NCBI GenBank assembly: GCA_036337765.1
Contig: JAYZDP010000168.1
Coordinates: 4,316 to 68,315, forward strand
DNA: 64,000 nt
Direction: 5' to 3'
Source of the DNA: JAYZDP01 sp036337765
GTDB lineage: Bacteria > Acidobacteriota > Thermoanaerobaculia > Multivoradales > Multivoraceae
Shown here: piece by piece, positions 26,827 through 35,419 of the stretch
How the letters are laid out: every line of letters starts with the position of its first letter
Position numbering within the stretch: the first letter of the stretch is position 1
The notes under the pieces: generated by a model
What the model was told of the DNA's origin: nothing
What the model saw: the letters and a program-made list of their open reading frames with translations, nothing else
Databases searched by the model: none
Program-made: the position numbers and the translations under genes

Positions 26827-28045
26827 CCTGGCCCGGCTGTCCGACGAGGCGCGACGACAATCCCGACTCGAGCGCCTGCTGGAGCAGGAAGGCGCGCCAG
26901 GCGCCCTCGATCTCCTCCCACGAGGCCCCCAACCTGTCTTCCAGCGTCGACGCCGCGACCGACTCACCCCTCGAGACCGACTCGAGATAGCCCAAGAACG
27001 CCTGCCGCCGCACAGTCGGGCGCACGAGAAAGCGGACCAGGAGCGCGCTCTCGGCATAGTGCAGCCGCGAGCGCGGACCCCCGACGAAGGGGCCCCACTC
27101 GAGCCGGACCAACACTCCGAGCGGCACCGCCCGGCCCTCACGCTGGGTCACGAGCAGCAGGTCCAGGCCAGCCAGGCCCCCGCGCAGCTCGACGCGATTC
27201 TCGTACTCGATCTTCCCATGTGACAGATCGGCAACGTGAAGACGGCCCTCGCCATCGAGCCTGGCTGCCGCCAGGTCGTCGGCGATGCCCTCGTCGAGCC
27301 ACGGCGGCAGCGCCGGACCGAGTGATCTACGGTTGAGGAGATGCGTCAATTCATGCAGCAACGTATGCCCGACGACAGCAGGATCGAGATCGCCGACGTA
27401 GAACACCACCATCCCGTATCCGGTGTGGGCAACGCTCGCCAGATCTCGAATCCGCCCCCACTCCGCCTGCACCGCACGGTAACCCGACTCTTCTCGAAAC
27501 AGTACAAGGGTCTCCTTCGCCTCCCCAACTGGCGTCAACCCATAGCGCTCTGCATACACCCGCTCGACCTGTGAGGTGATCACATCCAGATGCTCGATCA
27601 GTGCTCCGGGAGCCACGTCCGTCACCAATCGATAGGGGCCCAACCTCGCCTCTCTCCCCCCGTCGATGAGCCTCCCAGCCGCCGCCGACAACCGCTCCGG
27701 ATCCGCTTCTCGCCCGGGCAAAGGCAACACCAGCGCCGGCTCGCTCCCCAAAGGCGGTGGCCCATCGCCCTCCCAAGCGTCGTACGCCTTCAGCCCCCTA
27801 TCAACAGGGGGCATATCCACGAACGACTCCGCCGGCCCGTCGAAGACCGGCGCCGGCACATCAGGCTCGGGAGGCACGAATCTCCCGCGGACGACATCGA
27901 CCACCGGGCCCAAGACCGGCCAATCCACCACCGCCTCCACTGCCCTAGAACTCGGCCAACGAGTCAGCGACGCAAACCCCACCAACAAGATCAGCACTGA
28001 GCCTATGGCGCCAAAAGAAACGAGATCTCGCCACCACCGCCTCAC
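26816..28045 (-). CDS. Membrane-anchored gluzincin-type metallopeptidase of unknown role
   Basis: A 409-residue protein with one N-terminal membrane segment (GSVLILLVGFASL) and a large extracytoplasmic part. The active site reads LLHELTHLLNRRSLGPALPPWLDEGIAD: a HExxH followed by a Glu about 19 residues on, the gluzincin pattern seen in peptidases annotated DUF1570 or MA-clan. A Pro-rich linker lies at about 50-70. The start is a GTG. The substrate is unknown. It overlaps moaDE convergently by 11 bases. Confidence 0.8.
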   Translation of the reverse strand: MRRWWRDLVSFGAIGSVLILLVGFASLTRWPSSRAVEAVVDWPVLGPVVDVVRGRFVPPEPDVPAPVFDGPAESFVDMPPVDRGLKAYDAWEGDGPPPLGSEPALVLPLPGREADPERLSAAAGRLIDGGREARLGPYRLVTDVAPGALIEHLDVITSQVERVYAERYGLTPVGEAKETLVLFREESGYRAVQAEWGRIRDLASVAHTGYGMVVFYVGDLDPAVVGHTLLHELTHLLNRRSLGPALPPWLDEGIADDLAAARLDGEGRLHVADLSHGKIEYENRVELRGGLAGLDLLLVTQREGRAVPLGVLVRLEWGPFVGGPRSRLHYAESALLVRFLVRPTVRRQAFLGYLESVSRGESVAASTLEDRLGASWEEIEGAWRAFLLQQALESGLSSRLVGQPGQVTK

Positions 28046-28117
28046 GTAGAGGCAATGCTACTCCCGCAGCCACACTCCTGCCCTACCCGCCCGACAGGCG
28101 GCGCCCCTTCCCCTCCC

Positions 28118-28233
28118 TCCGGGCCTGCGCGGCGAGCGCTCCCCCGAGGGACAGCAAGACCAGCGGGGGTCGCGGTATGAACGCGCAACACCCACGACAA
28201 ACCATCAAACCATGACTACCGCGGCCCCCGCTA
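28118..28233 (-). repeat. Stop-codon palindrome repeat, copy 2, with distal extension
   Basis: The core is 28162-28233. The arms are AGCGGGGGTCGCGGTA and TACCGCGGCCCCCGCTA, with one internal mismatch and one at the tip. Read on the minus strand its first triplet is the TAG stop of the MoeB-type gene. The distal extension (28118-28160) carries CTCGGGGGAGCGCTC and CGCGCAGGCCCGGA, shared with copies 3 and 4. Confidence 0.88.
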
Positions 28234-29403
28234 GTAGCGGAGTACGTCGGGATCGACCTCGAGACTCCACGAGTCGATGCCACCCTTCATGTTCTTCACC
28301 TTCGAGAACCCGAACTCCTGGAGCAGATGTACCGCCCGGGTCGAACGGGGCCCGTGGTGGCAGTGGGCAACGATGAAGTCTCGTGGGTCGAGCTCACCGA
28401 TGCGGTCCTGGAGATCGGCCACTGGAATGACGATTGAGCCGTCGATACGGCAGATCTCAATCTCCTCGGGATTGCGGACGTCGAGAATCGTGATCTGATC
28501 GCCGCGATCGAGCATCTCCTTGACTTCAGTCACTGTGATGTCGATGTCGTCGGCGCCCGCGGGCTCCTCGATCGGGATGCCGCAGAACTGTTCGTAGTCG
28601 ATCAGCTCGATCTGGGTCGGATTCTCCCCGCACACCGGGCAGTCCGGGTTGCGACGCAGCTTGAGCTCGCGGAACTTCATGCGCAGGGCATCGAAAAGCG
28701 CGAGGCGGCCGATCATAGGCTCACCCTTGCCGATGATCAGTTTGATCACCTCGTTGGCCTGCAGCGAGCCGATGATGCCAGGCAGCACACCCAGGACCCC
28801 GCCCTCGGCGCACGACGGGACGAGCCCCGGCGGCGGCGGTTCCGGGAAGAGGCACCGGTAGCACGGTCCCTTCTCTGCCCAAAAGACCGAGACCTGCCCC
28901 TCGAAGCGGAAGATTGACCCATACACGTTCGGCTTGCCCGTCAGCACACAGGCGTCGTTGACCAGGTAGCGGGTCGGAAAGTTGTCGGTACCGTCGACCA
29001 CGATGTCGTAGTCCTTGACGATGTCCAGAGCGTTGGACGAGTCGAGGCGTACCTGGTGCGGGATCAAGGTGACGTAAGGATTGACGATGTTGAGCCGCTC
29101 CATCGCCGCTTCGATCTTGGGCCGGCCGACATCGGCCAGACCGTAGAGCAGTTGGCGATGCAGATTCGACTCGTCAACCTCGTCGAACTCGACCAGGCCC
29201 AGGGTGCCGACGCCGGCCGCGGCGAGATACATCCCGAGCGGCGAGCCAAGCCCACCGGTACCGACCATCAGCACGCGAGCGGCCTTGAGCTTCTGCTGAC
29301 CGAGCGTGCCGACCTCCGGCATGATCAGGTGGCGGCTGTAGCGCCGAATCTCCTCTGGGCTCAGGTCCGGCAGGGTGGTCGTGTCGTCTTGTACGAGGGT
29401 CAT
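28231..29403 (-). CDS. MoeB/MoeZ-type E1-like adenylyltransferase with C-terminal rhodanese domain
   Basis: A 390-residue enzyme that adenylates the C terminus of a ubiquitin-like sulfur carrier. The ATP site is VGTGGLGSP, with DEVDESNLHRQ and VDGTDNFPTRY further on. The zinc ligands are in CYRCL and CPVCG. The C-terminal rhodanese domain (about 285-390) has the active Cys in HCHHGPRSTR and can supply the sulfur, as in MoeZ. The ATG overlaps the stop of the carrier gene (ATGA). The stop TAG begins a palindromic repeat. It could activate both this carrier and MoaD. Confidence 0.93.
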   Translation of the reverse strand: MTLVQDDTTTLPDLSPEEIRRYSRHLIMPEVGTLGQQKLKAARVLMVGTGGLGSPLGMYLAAAGVGTLGLVEFDEVDESNLHRQLLYGLADVGRPKIEAAMERLNIVNPYVTLIPHQVRLDSSNALDIVKDYDIVVDGTDNFPTRYLVNDACVLTGKPNVYGSIFRFEGQVSVFWAEKGPCYRCLFPEPPPPGLVPSCAEGGVLGVLPGIIGSLQANEVIKLIIGKGEPMIGRLALFDALRMKFRELKLRRNPDCPVCGENPTQIELIDYEQFCGIPIEEPAGADDIDITVTEVKEMLDRGDQITILDVRNPEEIEICRIDGSIVIPVADLQDRIGELDPRDFIVAHCHHGPRSTRAVHLLQEFGFSKVKNMKGGIDSWSLEVDPDVLRY

Positions 29404-29681
29404 GGGGCTCCTCCTGCGATCGACGGGATGATCGACAGCGTATCGCCCTCGGAAACCGGCGTCGCATCCTGCTGCAGGTGGCGCACGTCCTCATCGTTGA
29501 GGAAGAGATTGACGAAGCTGCGCAGTTTGCCGTCGTCGCTGTACAGATGGGGCTTGAGCGCCGTGTGCCGCTCGACCAGGCTCGAGAGCGCCTCGCCGAC
29601 GGTCGTCCCGTCGACCTCCACCTCTCCCGCGTCGCCTATGAAGCGCTGCAGGGGCGTGGGGGCATGAATCGAAATCGCCAT
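29400..29681 (-). CDS. MoaD/ThiS-family sulfur carrier with a GGAP C terminus
   Basis: A 93-residue beta-grasp sulfur carrier similar to CysO. It reads from MAISIHAPTPLQRF through LFLNDEDVRHLQQ to IIPSIAGGAP. Active carriers end in GG; here two residues, Ala-Pro, follow, so the GG must be exposed by a peptidase before adenylation. The next gene upstream encodes a JAMM peptidase that could do this. The ribosome site AGGAG lies just upstream of the ATG at 29681. The stop overlaps the MoeB start. Confidence 0.88.
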   Translation of the reverse strand: MAISIHAPTPLQRFIGDAGEVEVDGTTVGEALSSLVERHTALKPHLYSDDGKLRSFVNLFLNDEDVRHLQQDATPVSEGDTLSIIPSIAGGAP

Positions 29682-29701
29682 GCAGATCTCCTGGTTTCTT
29701 G

Positions 29702-30172
29702 CTACTCCGAAGCGGCCGTTGAGACCCCTACTCGGCGACCCGCCGCATCGAGGACGGTCTCCTCGTCGAATGCGGTCCGGTCGTCTTTGAGCCTCCAACT
29801 ACGGCAGTCGGCAACCTCTCCGCTCTGCACGGAGATGATCAGGTAACTCTGTCCTGGCCAGGCGTGGTCACGGTCGAAATCACTCGGCCGCGCCGGGTGA
29901 TCGGGGTGCGAATGATAGTAGCCCACGACCTCGAACTGCCGAGCCCTCGCGCTGCGCTGTGCCTCCATTAGAGCCTGGGGACTGATCAGGAAGCGATTGT
30001 GGCGATTCTCGTCCTCACGCTCGTTTCGCGCCGAGACGATCTCGACCACCTCGGCCTGATCGCCGTTACGGAGAGTCCCGATCATCACCCCGCAGCACTC
30101 CTCGGGGTAGGTCGCGCGGCCGTCCGCGTAGATCCGCTCGATGTCGTCGTCGGTCAGTTGCAGGCTCATCAT
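29702..30172 (-). CDS. JAMM/MPN metallopeptidase (Mec-like)
   Basis: A 156-residue zinc peptidase. The JAMM motif is complete: Glu in PEECCGVMIG, then HSHPDHPARPSDFD, giving the two His and the Asp. In mycobacteria Mec frees cysteine from the carrier CysO; related enzymes (QbsD, HcyD) trim extra residues from carrier C termini. Both roles suit the neighbouring GGAP carrier. Two ATG codons in a row are possible starts, and the second overlaps the end of the cysM remnant. Confidence 0.9.
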   Translation of the reverse strand: MMSLQLTDDDIERIYADGRATYPEECCGVMIGTLRNGDQAEVVEIVSARNEREDENRHNRFLISPQALMEAQRSARARQFEVVGYYHSHPDHPARPSDFDRDHAWPGQSYLIISVQSGEVADCRSWRLKDDRTAFDEETVLDAAGRRVGVSTAASE

Positions 30173-30666
30173 TCGTCCCAGAAACGCTCAGATAAGTACT
30201 TGTCGGCGCTGCCGCAAAGGACCGTCACGAGAGTGCCGGCCTCGATCTCACGACTGAGCGCGAGCGCCGACGAGACCGGGATCATAAATCGGCGGCACGA
30301 TCGCTGTCTCCATGTGTTTCATGCCTTCCAGGCCGTGGAACGGCCCGTCCGGCTCGATGGATACGAGCCGGGCCCTCGATCCTGCTCTCTGAGCGCCTCG
30401 CGAATCGCACCGCCGAAGCCTTCCACCGGATCAGTCAGGACCAACTCGGCACCGTACGCCGCGAGAATCCGCTTCTCGGGCGACAGCGCGCCCCGCGCGA
30501 TGGCATCCTCGACCATCGCCAGACCGGGGCGGTCTTTCACCGATCCGCCGGGGTTGGTGTACTCGGCCTTGGCGAATAGCCGGACCTCTGGATTACCCAC
30601 CAGGTCGACGACCCGGCACGGCCGAGGCAAGCCGCGAGAGGTGGGAGGAGTGGAGGTCAGGGCCAT
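30169..30666 (-). pseudogene. Cysteine synthase CysM remnant with internal deletions
   Basis: The N terminus is intact: VVDLVGNPEVRLFAKAEY and the PLP lysine in NPGGSVKDR. KRIL then joins directly to AAYGAELVLTDPVEG; the segment between, which normally holds the SGNTG phosphate loop, is missing. In another frame LVSIEPDGPFHGLEG and HMETAIVPPIYDPG follow, then in a third frame ALALSREIEAG and DKYLSERFWDE. The cysM family is about 300 residues; about 165 codons remain. The TGA overlaps the JAMM start. Without the SGNTG loop it cannot be an active enzyme. Whether this is biological decay or assembly loss needs reads. Confidence 0.85.
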
Positions 30667-30756
30667 GGGAGCACGGATCCTAGCAAAACGTGACCTTTTT
30701 ACTAACAATTAGGAAAACGAGCGATTCCGGGCGCTGGCGGAGCTACAATCCGCTCG

Positions 30757-31404
30757 ATGGACGACACGCCCCACACCGCTGACGACAGGGTCCCTCCCGG
30801 TCAGTACGTAACCGACAAGTGGCCAGTTCTGAGCTACGGACCGACTCCCGAAGTGGATCTCTCCCGATGGCGGCTGCGGATCTTCGGCTCGGTAGCCACC
30901 GACCGAGCGCTCAGCTGGGAAGATCTCCAGGCCCTAGAGAGGACCGATCTCATCGCCGACTTCCACTGCGTGACGCGGTTTTCGACACTCGACAACCCGT
31001 GGAGCGGATTCGCCACGCGGCGCATTCTCGAACTCGCCGACGTCGCCCCAGAATCGATCCACGTGATGATCCACTGCGCGGATGGCTACACCACCAACCT
31101 CCCCCTCGAGGACCTCCTCTCCGAACGGGCGCTCGTGGCCGATCGTCACGCCGGGGAGCCGCTGGCCGCGGATCACGGTGGGCCCCTGCGGCTGATCGTG
31201 CCGCACCTCTATGCCTGGAAGAGCGCCAAGTGGGTCTCCGGCATCGAGATCCTGGAGAGCGACCGGCGCGGTTTCTGGGAGCAGGCCGGCTACCACACCT
31301 ACGGCGACCCATGGACCGAGCAGCGCTTCAGTTCGCAGGAGTTCACGGCAGCGCACCAGGTCCGGCGCCGAGCGAAGGAACTGGGCCTCAAGCTCACCTC
31401 CTAG
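30757..31404 (+). CDS. Sulfite oxidase-like molybdenum-cofactor protein
   Basis: A 215-residue protein with the SuoX/YedY-type Moco domain. The molybdenum-binding Cys is in DFHCVTRFSTLDNPWSG. Further motifs are LPLEDLL, HGGPLRLIVPHLYAWKSAKW and WTEQRF. There is no signal peptide and no heme or dimerisation domain, so it is a cytoplasmic minimal form. It sits next to the carrier and MoaD-MoaE genes that would make or use molybdopterin. The natural substrate is not known. Confidence 0.87.
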   Translation: MDDTPHTADDRVPPGQYVTDKWPVLSYGPTPEVDLSRWRLRIFGSVATDRALSWEDLQALERTDLIADFHCVTRFSTLDNPWSGFATRRILELADVAPESIHVMIHCADGYTTNLPLEDLLSERALVADRHAGEPLAADHGGPLRLIVPHLYAWKSAKWVSGIEILESDRRGFWEQAGYHTYGDPWTEQRFSSQEFTAAHQVRRRAKELGLKLTS

Positions 31405-31419
31405 GAAGCACCGCCACCT

Positions 31420-31881
31420 TCAGCGCGCGATCTCTTCGAGCTTCTGGCGTAGCTTGGCGCGATCTTCGATGCCGCGCGCGATGATCAGGATCGTGTCGTC
31501 TCCCGCCAATGTGCCGACGACCTCTGGCAGCCCACACTCGTCGAGTGCCACAGCGACAGCGTTGGCGCGACCGCTCAGGGTTCTGAGCACGAGCAGCGAG
31601 TCGCCCGTGTCGATCTTGGTCAGGTACTGCTCGCAGGCACGGCTCAACTGCCGTTCGAGTCGCTGCTGCGAAGGGCCGCCAGTGCCAGGCGCGGCGTAGC
31701 GATAGCCGCCGCGACGTGCCGGCCGTTTGACCAGGCCAAGGCGCTTGACGTCTCGTGAGACGGTCGCCTGTGTGACGTCGAAGCCGCGGTCACGGAGGCG
31801 CTCGACAAGCGAAGACTGGTTGGCGACAACCGAGTCCTCGACGATCTCGAGGATGGCGTGCTCGCGAGCCCGTTGGCTCAC
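31420..31881 (-). CDS. argR: Arginine repressor ArgR
   Basis: A 153-residue hexameric regulator of arginine genes. The winged-helix domain reads LVERLRDRGFDVTQATVSRDVKRLGLVK; the C-terminal arginine-binding domain ends GDDTILIIARGIED. It overlaps argH by four bases, so it is the last gene of the operon it likely represses. The palindrome at 37651-37674 is a candidate site. Confidence 0.94.
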   Translation of the reverse strand: MSQRAREHAILEIVEDSVVANQSSLVERLRDRGFDVTQATVSRDVKRLGLVKRPARRGGYRYAAPGTGGPSQQRLERQLSRACEQYLTKIDTGDSLLVLRTLSGRANAVAVALDECGLPEVVGTLAGDDTILIIARGIEDRAKLRQKLEEIAR

Positions 31882-33338
31882 AGAGCGTCTCCCGCGAGTC
31901 GACCCTCATCGTAGGCTCGGCGAATGGGCGAGGCCTCGATACCGTCGAGCCAATCACCGAGCTCGCCCAGGGCGCCTGCAGCCTCTTCGAGCTGGTCGCC
32001 GACACTCTCGGGCGCCGGGCCGCCGCGGTGCCGCTTTCGTCCAGCCGAGCTCTCGGGACGCAGAATTTCGAACACGTCGGCCTCGATCTGTGATGAGACC
32101 TCCTGAAGCTCGGCGAGCTCGAGCTCCCACAGCTCTCCACCCTTCTCTTCGGCGCTACGCACCGCCTGACCCGCCAGGTGGTGCGCCGAACGGAACGCCA
32201 CCCCCTTCGCCACCAGGTAGTCGGCGAGGTCGGTGGCGGTGAGAAACCCTCCGACCAAGGCCGCCGCCATCCGGTCGGGACAGAAGTTCAGGCCTCCGGC
32301 GATCGCTGCGGCACACTCGAGCGAGGCAGCTGCCGTGTCGAGAGCGTCGAACAGGCCCTCCTTGTCTTCCTGCAGATCGCTGTTGTACGTCAGCGGCAGA
32401 CCCTGAAGCACACTGAGAAGGCCCGCGAGATCTCCGATCACGCGCCCCGTCTTCCCGCGCAGGATCTCCGCCGCTTCCGGGTTCTTCTTCTGCGGCATGA
32501 GGCTCGATCCCTTGGCGATCGAGTCGTCCAGGGTCGCGAAGCCAAACTCGGGCGTCGTCCATAGGATCACCTCGGTCGCGAAGCGTGACAGGTGCACCAT
32601 CGCCAGCGAAGAGACGAAGATCGCCTCGGCCACGTAGTCGCGATCGCTAACGGCCAACATGGAGTTCGGGTACGAGTCGACAAAGCCCAGGAGCTCGGCG
32701 CTGCGCTTGGGTGCGATCGGGTAGGGAGATCCGGCGAGCGCGCCGGCGCCGAGCGGGCTGCGGAAGCCACCGTCGTGCAGCGTGCGCAGGCGCCGCGCAT
32801 CCGCCTCGAACGACCAGAAATGTGCCAGCAGATGATGGGCCAACGATACCGGCTGGCCGCGCTGCAGATGCGTATATCCGGGCAGCCACGTCTCGCGATG
32901 CTCTGCGGCGAGGTCGAGCCAGAGCTCGAGAAGCAGACCCGTTCGGCGTGCCAGGTCGACGAGGCTCGTACGCACGTACAGGCGCAGGGCCGTCGCGGTC
33001 TGATCGTTGCGCGAGCGAGCCGTGTGCAGACGCAGCGCAGGCTCGCCGATCCGATCCGTCAAGTTGCGCTCGATCCAGCTGTGAACGTCCTCGTCCGGCC
33101 CCTCGACCTGGAGGACCCCGGCCTCGATGTCGGCTAGGAGGCTCGCCAGGCCAGCCAAGATGGCTTGGCCGTCGCTGCCGGTCAGGACCTCCTGCTCCAA
33201 GAGCATGCGCGCGTGCGCCATCGAGCCCTCGAGATCGTGCGACACCAAGCGCCGGTCGAAGGACAGCGCCGAGGTGAAGGCGTCGATGCGGGCATCCACG
33301 CCGCCTGAGAACCGTCCTCCCCAGAGCTTCTGGCTCAC
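31878..33338 (-). CDS. argH: Argininosuccinate lyase
   Basis: Splits argininosuccinate into arginine and fumarate, the last step of synthesis. It has 486 residues. The fumarase/aspartase signature is GSSLMPQKKNPEAAE; HTARSRNDQ and GYTHLQRGQP are the other conserved blocks. The length and motifs are complete. The stop overlaps the argR start. Confidence 0.96.
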   Translation of the reverse strand: MSQKLWGGRFSGGVDARIDAFTSALSFDRRLVSHDLEGSMAHARMLLEQEVLTGSDGQAILAGLASLLADIEAGVLQVEGPDEDVHSWIERNLTDRIGEPALRLHTARSRNDQTATALRLYVRTSLVDLARRTGLLLELWLDLAAEHRETWLPGYTHLQRGQPVSLAHHLLAHFWSFEADARRLRTLHDGGFRSPLGAGALAGSPYPIAPKRSAELLGFVDSYPNSMLAVSDRDYVAEAIFVSSLAMVHLSRFATEVILWTTPEFGFATLDDSIAKGSSLMPQKKNPEAAEILRGKTGRVIGDLAGLLSVLQGLPLTYNSDLQEDKEGLFDALDTAAASLECAAAIAGGLNFCPDRMAAALVGGFLTATDLADYLVAKGVAFRSAHHLAGQAVRSAEEKGGELWELELAELQEVSSQIEADVFEILRPESSAGRKRHRGGPAPESVGDQLEEAAGALGELGDWLDGIEASPIRRAYDEGRLAGDAL

Positions 33339-33353
33339 GCCTCCTCCTCCGCC

Positions 33354-34538
33354 TCAGCCCGCAGGTTTCTCGGTCAGAAACGACGACACCACGCGCGAGA
33401 AGATCCCGAGCGCCCGATCGACCTCGCTGGACTTGACGTTCAGCGGCGGCGCGAACCGGATACTGGTGGGTCGAACGGCGTTGACCAGAAGACCCTCCTC
33501 GAGACACTTCACCGCTACCGGACCGGCCTCGATGGCGAGCTCGGCGGCGACCAGCAGGCCCATGCCGCGGGTCGAGACGACCCCCTCGATGCTTTCGAGC
33601 TCCGAGCGCATACGGTCCCCCATCTCGGCCACGTTGACGAGCAGGCCCTCTTCCTCGATCGTCTCGAGCACCGCGACCGCGGCCGCACAGGCCAGCGGGT
33701 TGCCACCGAAAGTCGTTCCGTGGTCACCGGGAACGAGGATCTCGGCGGCCTCGCCGCGAGCCAGCGTTGCACCGATCGGCACTCCGCCGCCGAGGCCCTT
33801 GCCGAGGGTCATGACGTCCGGAACTACGCCGTAGTGCTGATAGGCGAACAGCGGTCCGGTCCGACCAACGCCAGTCTGGACCTCGTCTAGGACGAAGAGC
33901 AGGTCGTGGTCGCGGCACAGCTCCGCGATGCCATTTACATACTCGGGCGAGCCGGGCACGACGCCATTCTCGCCCTGCATCGGCTCGATCAGGATCGCGC
34001 AGGTTTTGTCCCCGATCGCCCCGCGGGCAGCCTCTAGATCGTTGTAGTCGACGAAGACGAAGCCTTCGGGCAGCGGACCGAAGCCCTGGTGGTAGCGGGG
34101 AGTGCCGGTAGCGGCCAGACTCCCGAGGGTCCGACCGTGGAAGCCGCCGTGGGTGACGATGATCTCGTAGCGCCCGCTGGCATTGCCCCGCTTGCGCGCG
34201 ATCTTGATGGCGGCCTCGTTGGCCTCCGTGCCGCTGTTACAGAAGAAGACACGATCCATGCCCTCGCCACGGCTGCGACTGCCTTGGATCAGAAGCTCGG
34301 CGGCTCTCTCCTGCTCGGGAATGCGGTAGAAGTTGGAGACGTGGATGTAGCGCTCGGCCTGGCCGGCAATCGCCCTGACCAGGCGCGAGTGGGCGTGGCC
34401 CAGACTCGAGGTCGCGATGCCGGCGAGGAAGTCGAGGTACTCGTGGCCGCGTGCGTCCCACAGATGCACACCACGACCGTGAGTGAACGAGACCTGGTAC
34501 CGACCGTAGTTTTGAAACAGATAGTCGTCGCCGCTCAT
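33354..34538 (-). CDS. argD: Acetylornithine aminotransferase
   Basis: A PLP class III aminotransferase of 394 residues that converts N-acetylglutamate semialdehyde to N-acetylornithine. The cofactor lysine is in TLGKGLGGGVPIGA; FCNSGTEANEAAIKIARK and FVLDEVQTGVGRTG are also conserved. The start ATG overlaps the argB stop. The position in the arg cluster supports this role over ornithine or GABA aminotransferase. Confidence 0.94.
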   Translation of the reverse strand: MSGDDYLFQNYGRYQVSFTHGRGVHLWDARGHEYLDFLAGIATSSLGHAHSRLVRAIAGQAERYIHVSNFYRIPEQERAAELLIQGSRSRGEGMDRVFFCNSGTEANEAAIKIARKRGNASGRYEIIVTHGGFHGRTLGSLAATGTPRYHQGFGPLPEGFVFVDYNDLEAARGAIGDKTCAILIEPMQGENGVVPGSPEYVNGIAELCRDHDLLFVLDEVQTGVGRTGPLFAYQHYGVVPDVMTLGKGLGGGVPIGATLARGEAAEILVPGDHGTTFGGNPLACAAAVAVLETIEEEGLLVNVAEMGDRMRSELESIEGVVSTRGMGLLVAAELAIEAGPVAVKCLEEGLLVNAVRPTSIRFAPPLNVKSSEVDRALGIFSRVVSSFLTEKPAG

Positions 34539-35419
34539 GATTGGGGGGCTCCCTTTTCCTTGCGGATCATCGTTCCGACGCCGGACTCGGTGAAGAGCTC
34601 CACCAACACGCCGTGGGGCTCTCCCGCGGCGATGATGTGCGAGCTCGGTACGCCGTCGACAACGGCGCTGACGCAGGCCTCGAGCTTCGGCACCATGCCG
34701 CTGGAGACCACGCCGGTCTTCATCAGATCCGCCGCCTCGTCGGGATTCAGCGTCGTGATGCGTTGCTCACCGTTGCATGTGGGGCCATGGATGCCCTGCA
34801 CATCGGTCAGCACGATCAGCTTTTCCGCCCCCAGAGCGACGGCCAGGCCCGCGGCCACTGTGTCGGCGTTGAGGTTGTAGGTCTCGCCGGCGGGACCGAA
34901 GCCGATGGAGCACACCACCGGAATGTAGTTTTCACGGACCAGAAGCTCGATGATCTCACTCGAGACCTGCTTAACCTCGCCGACGAAGCCGAGCTCGGCG
35001 GCGCGTGGGTGGGGGCTCGCTTCGAGTAGCTTGCCGTCCTTCCCCGACAGCCCGACGGCCCGGCCACCGTGGTCCTGGATCATCGAGACCAGGCGCTTGT
35101 TCACACGTCCGGCGAGCACCATCTCGACCACGTCGACCGTCTCCTGATCGGTCACCCGAAGACCGTCGATGAACTGGGGCTGAATGCCGAGCCGTTCGAG
35201 AGTGCGCGAAATCTCGGGTCCGCCGCCGTGCACGAGCACCGGGCGCAACCCCGACTGCTGCAGTAGCACGAGGTCCTCGACCAGGGTGCCAATCTCATTC
35301 TTTTCGAGCGCGCGGCCGCCGAACTTCACCACCACCCGTTTGCGGCGCCACTCGGCGACGTAGCGCAGAGCGCGGTCGAGCTGGGCTCCGAAGTCGGCGT
35401 GATTCTCGGAGTCGGTCAC
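34535..35419 (-). CDS. argB: Acetylglutamate kinase
   Basis: Phosphorylates N-acetylglutamate. It has 294 residues. The glycine loop VVKFGGRALE binds ATP; PVLVHGGGPEISRTL and LNADTVAAGLAVAL are typical. I take the GTG at 35419, which overlaps the argJ stop (GTGA); the longer frame would overlap argJ by 58 bases. Confidence 0.94.
   Translation of the reverse strand: MTDSENHADFGAQLDRALRYVAEWRRKRVVVKFGGRALEKNEIGTLVEDLVLLQQSGLRPVLVHGGGPEISRTLERLGIQPQFIDGLRVTDQETVDVVEMVLAGRVNKRLVSMIQDHGGRAVGLSGKDGKLLEASPHPRAAELGFVGEVKQVSSEIIELLVRENYIPVVCSIGFGPAGETYNLNADTVAAGLAVALGAEKLIVLTDVQGIHGPTCNGEQRITTLNPDEAADLMKTGVVSSGMVPKLEACVSAVVDGVPSSHIIAAGEPHGVLVELFTESGVGTMIRKEKGAPQS

Noticed and set aside
28083..28283. 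A short frame across palindrome copy 2
   Set aside because: It is made of the repeat and part of the MoeB-type gene in another frame; the repeat copies do not keep a common open frame.
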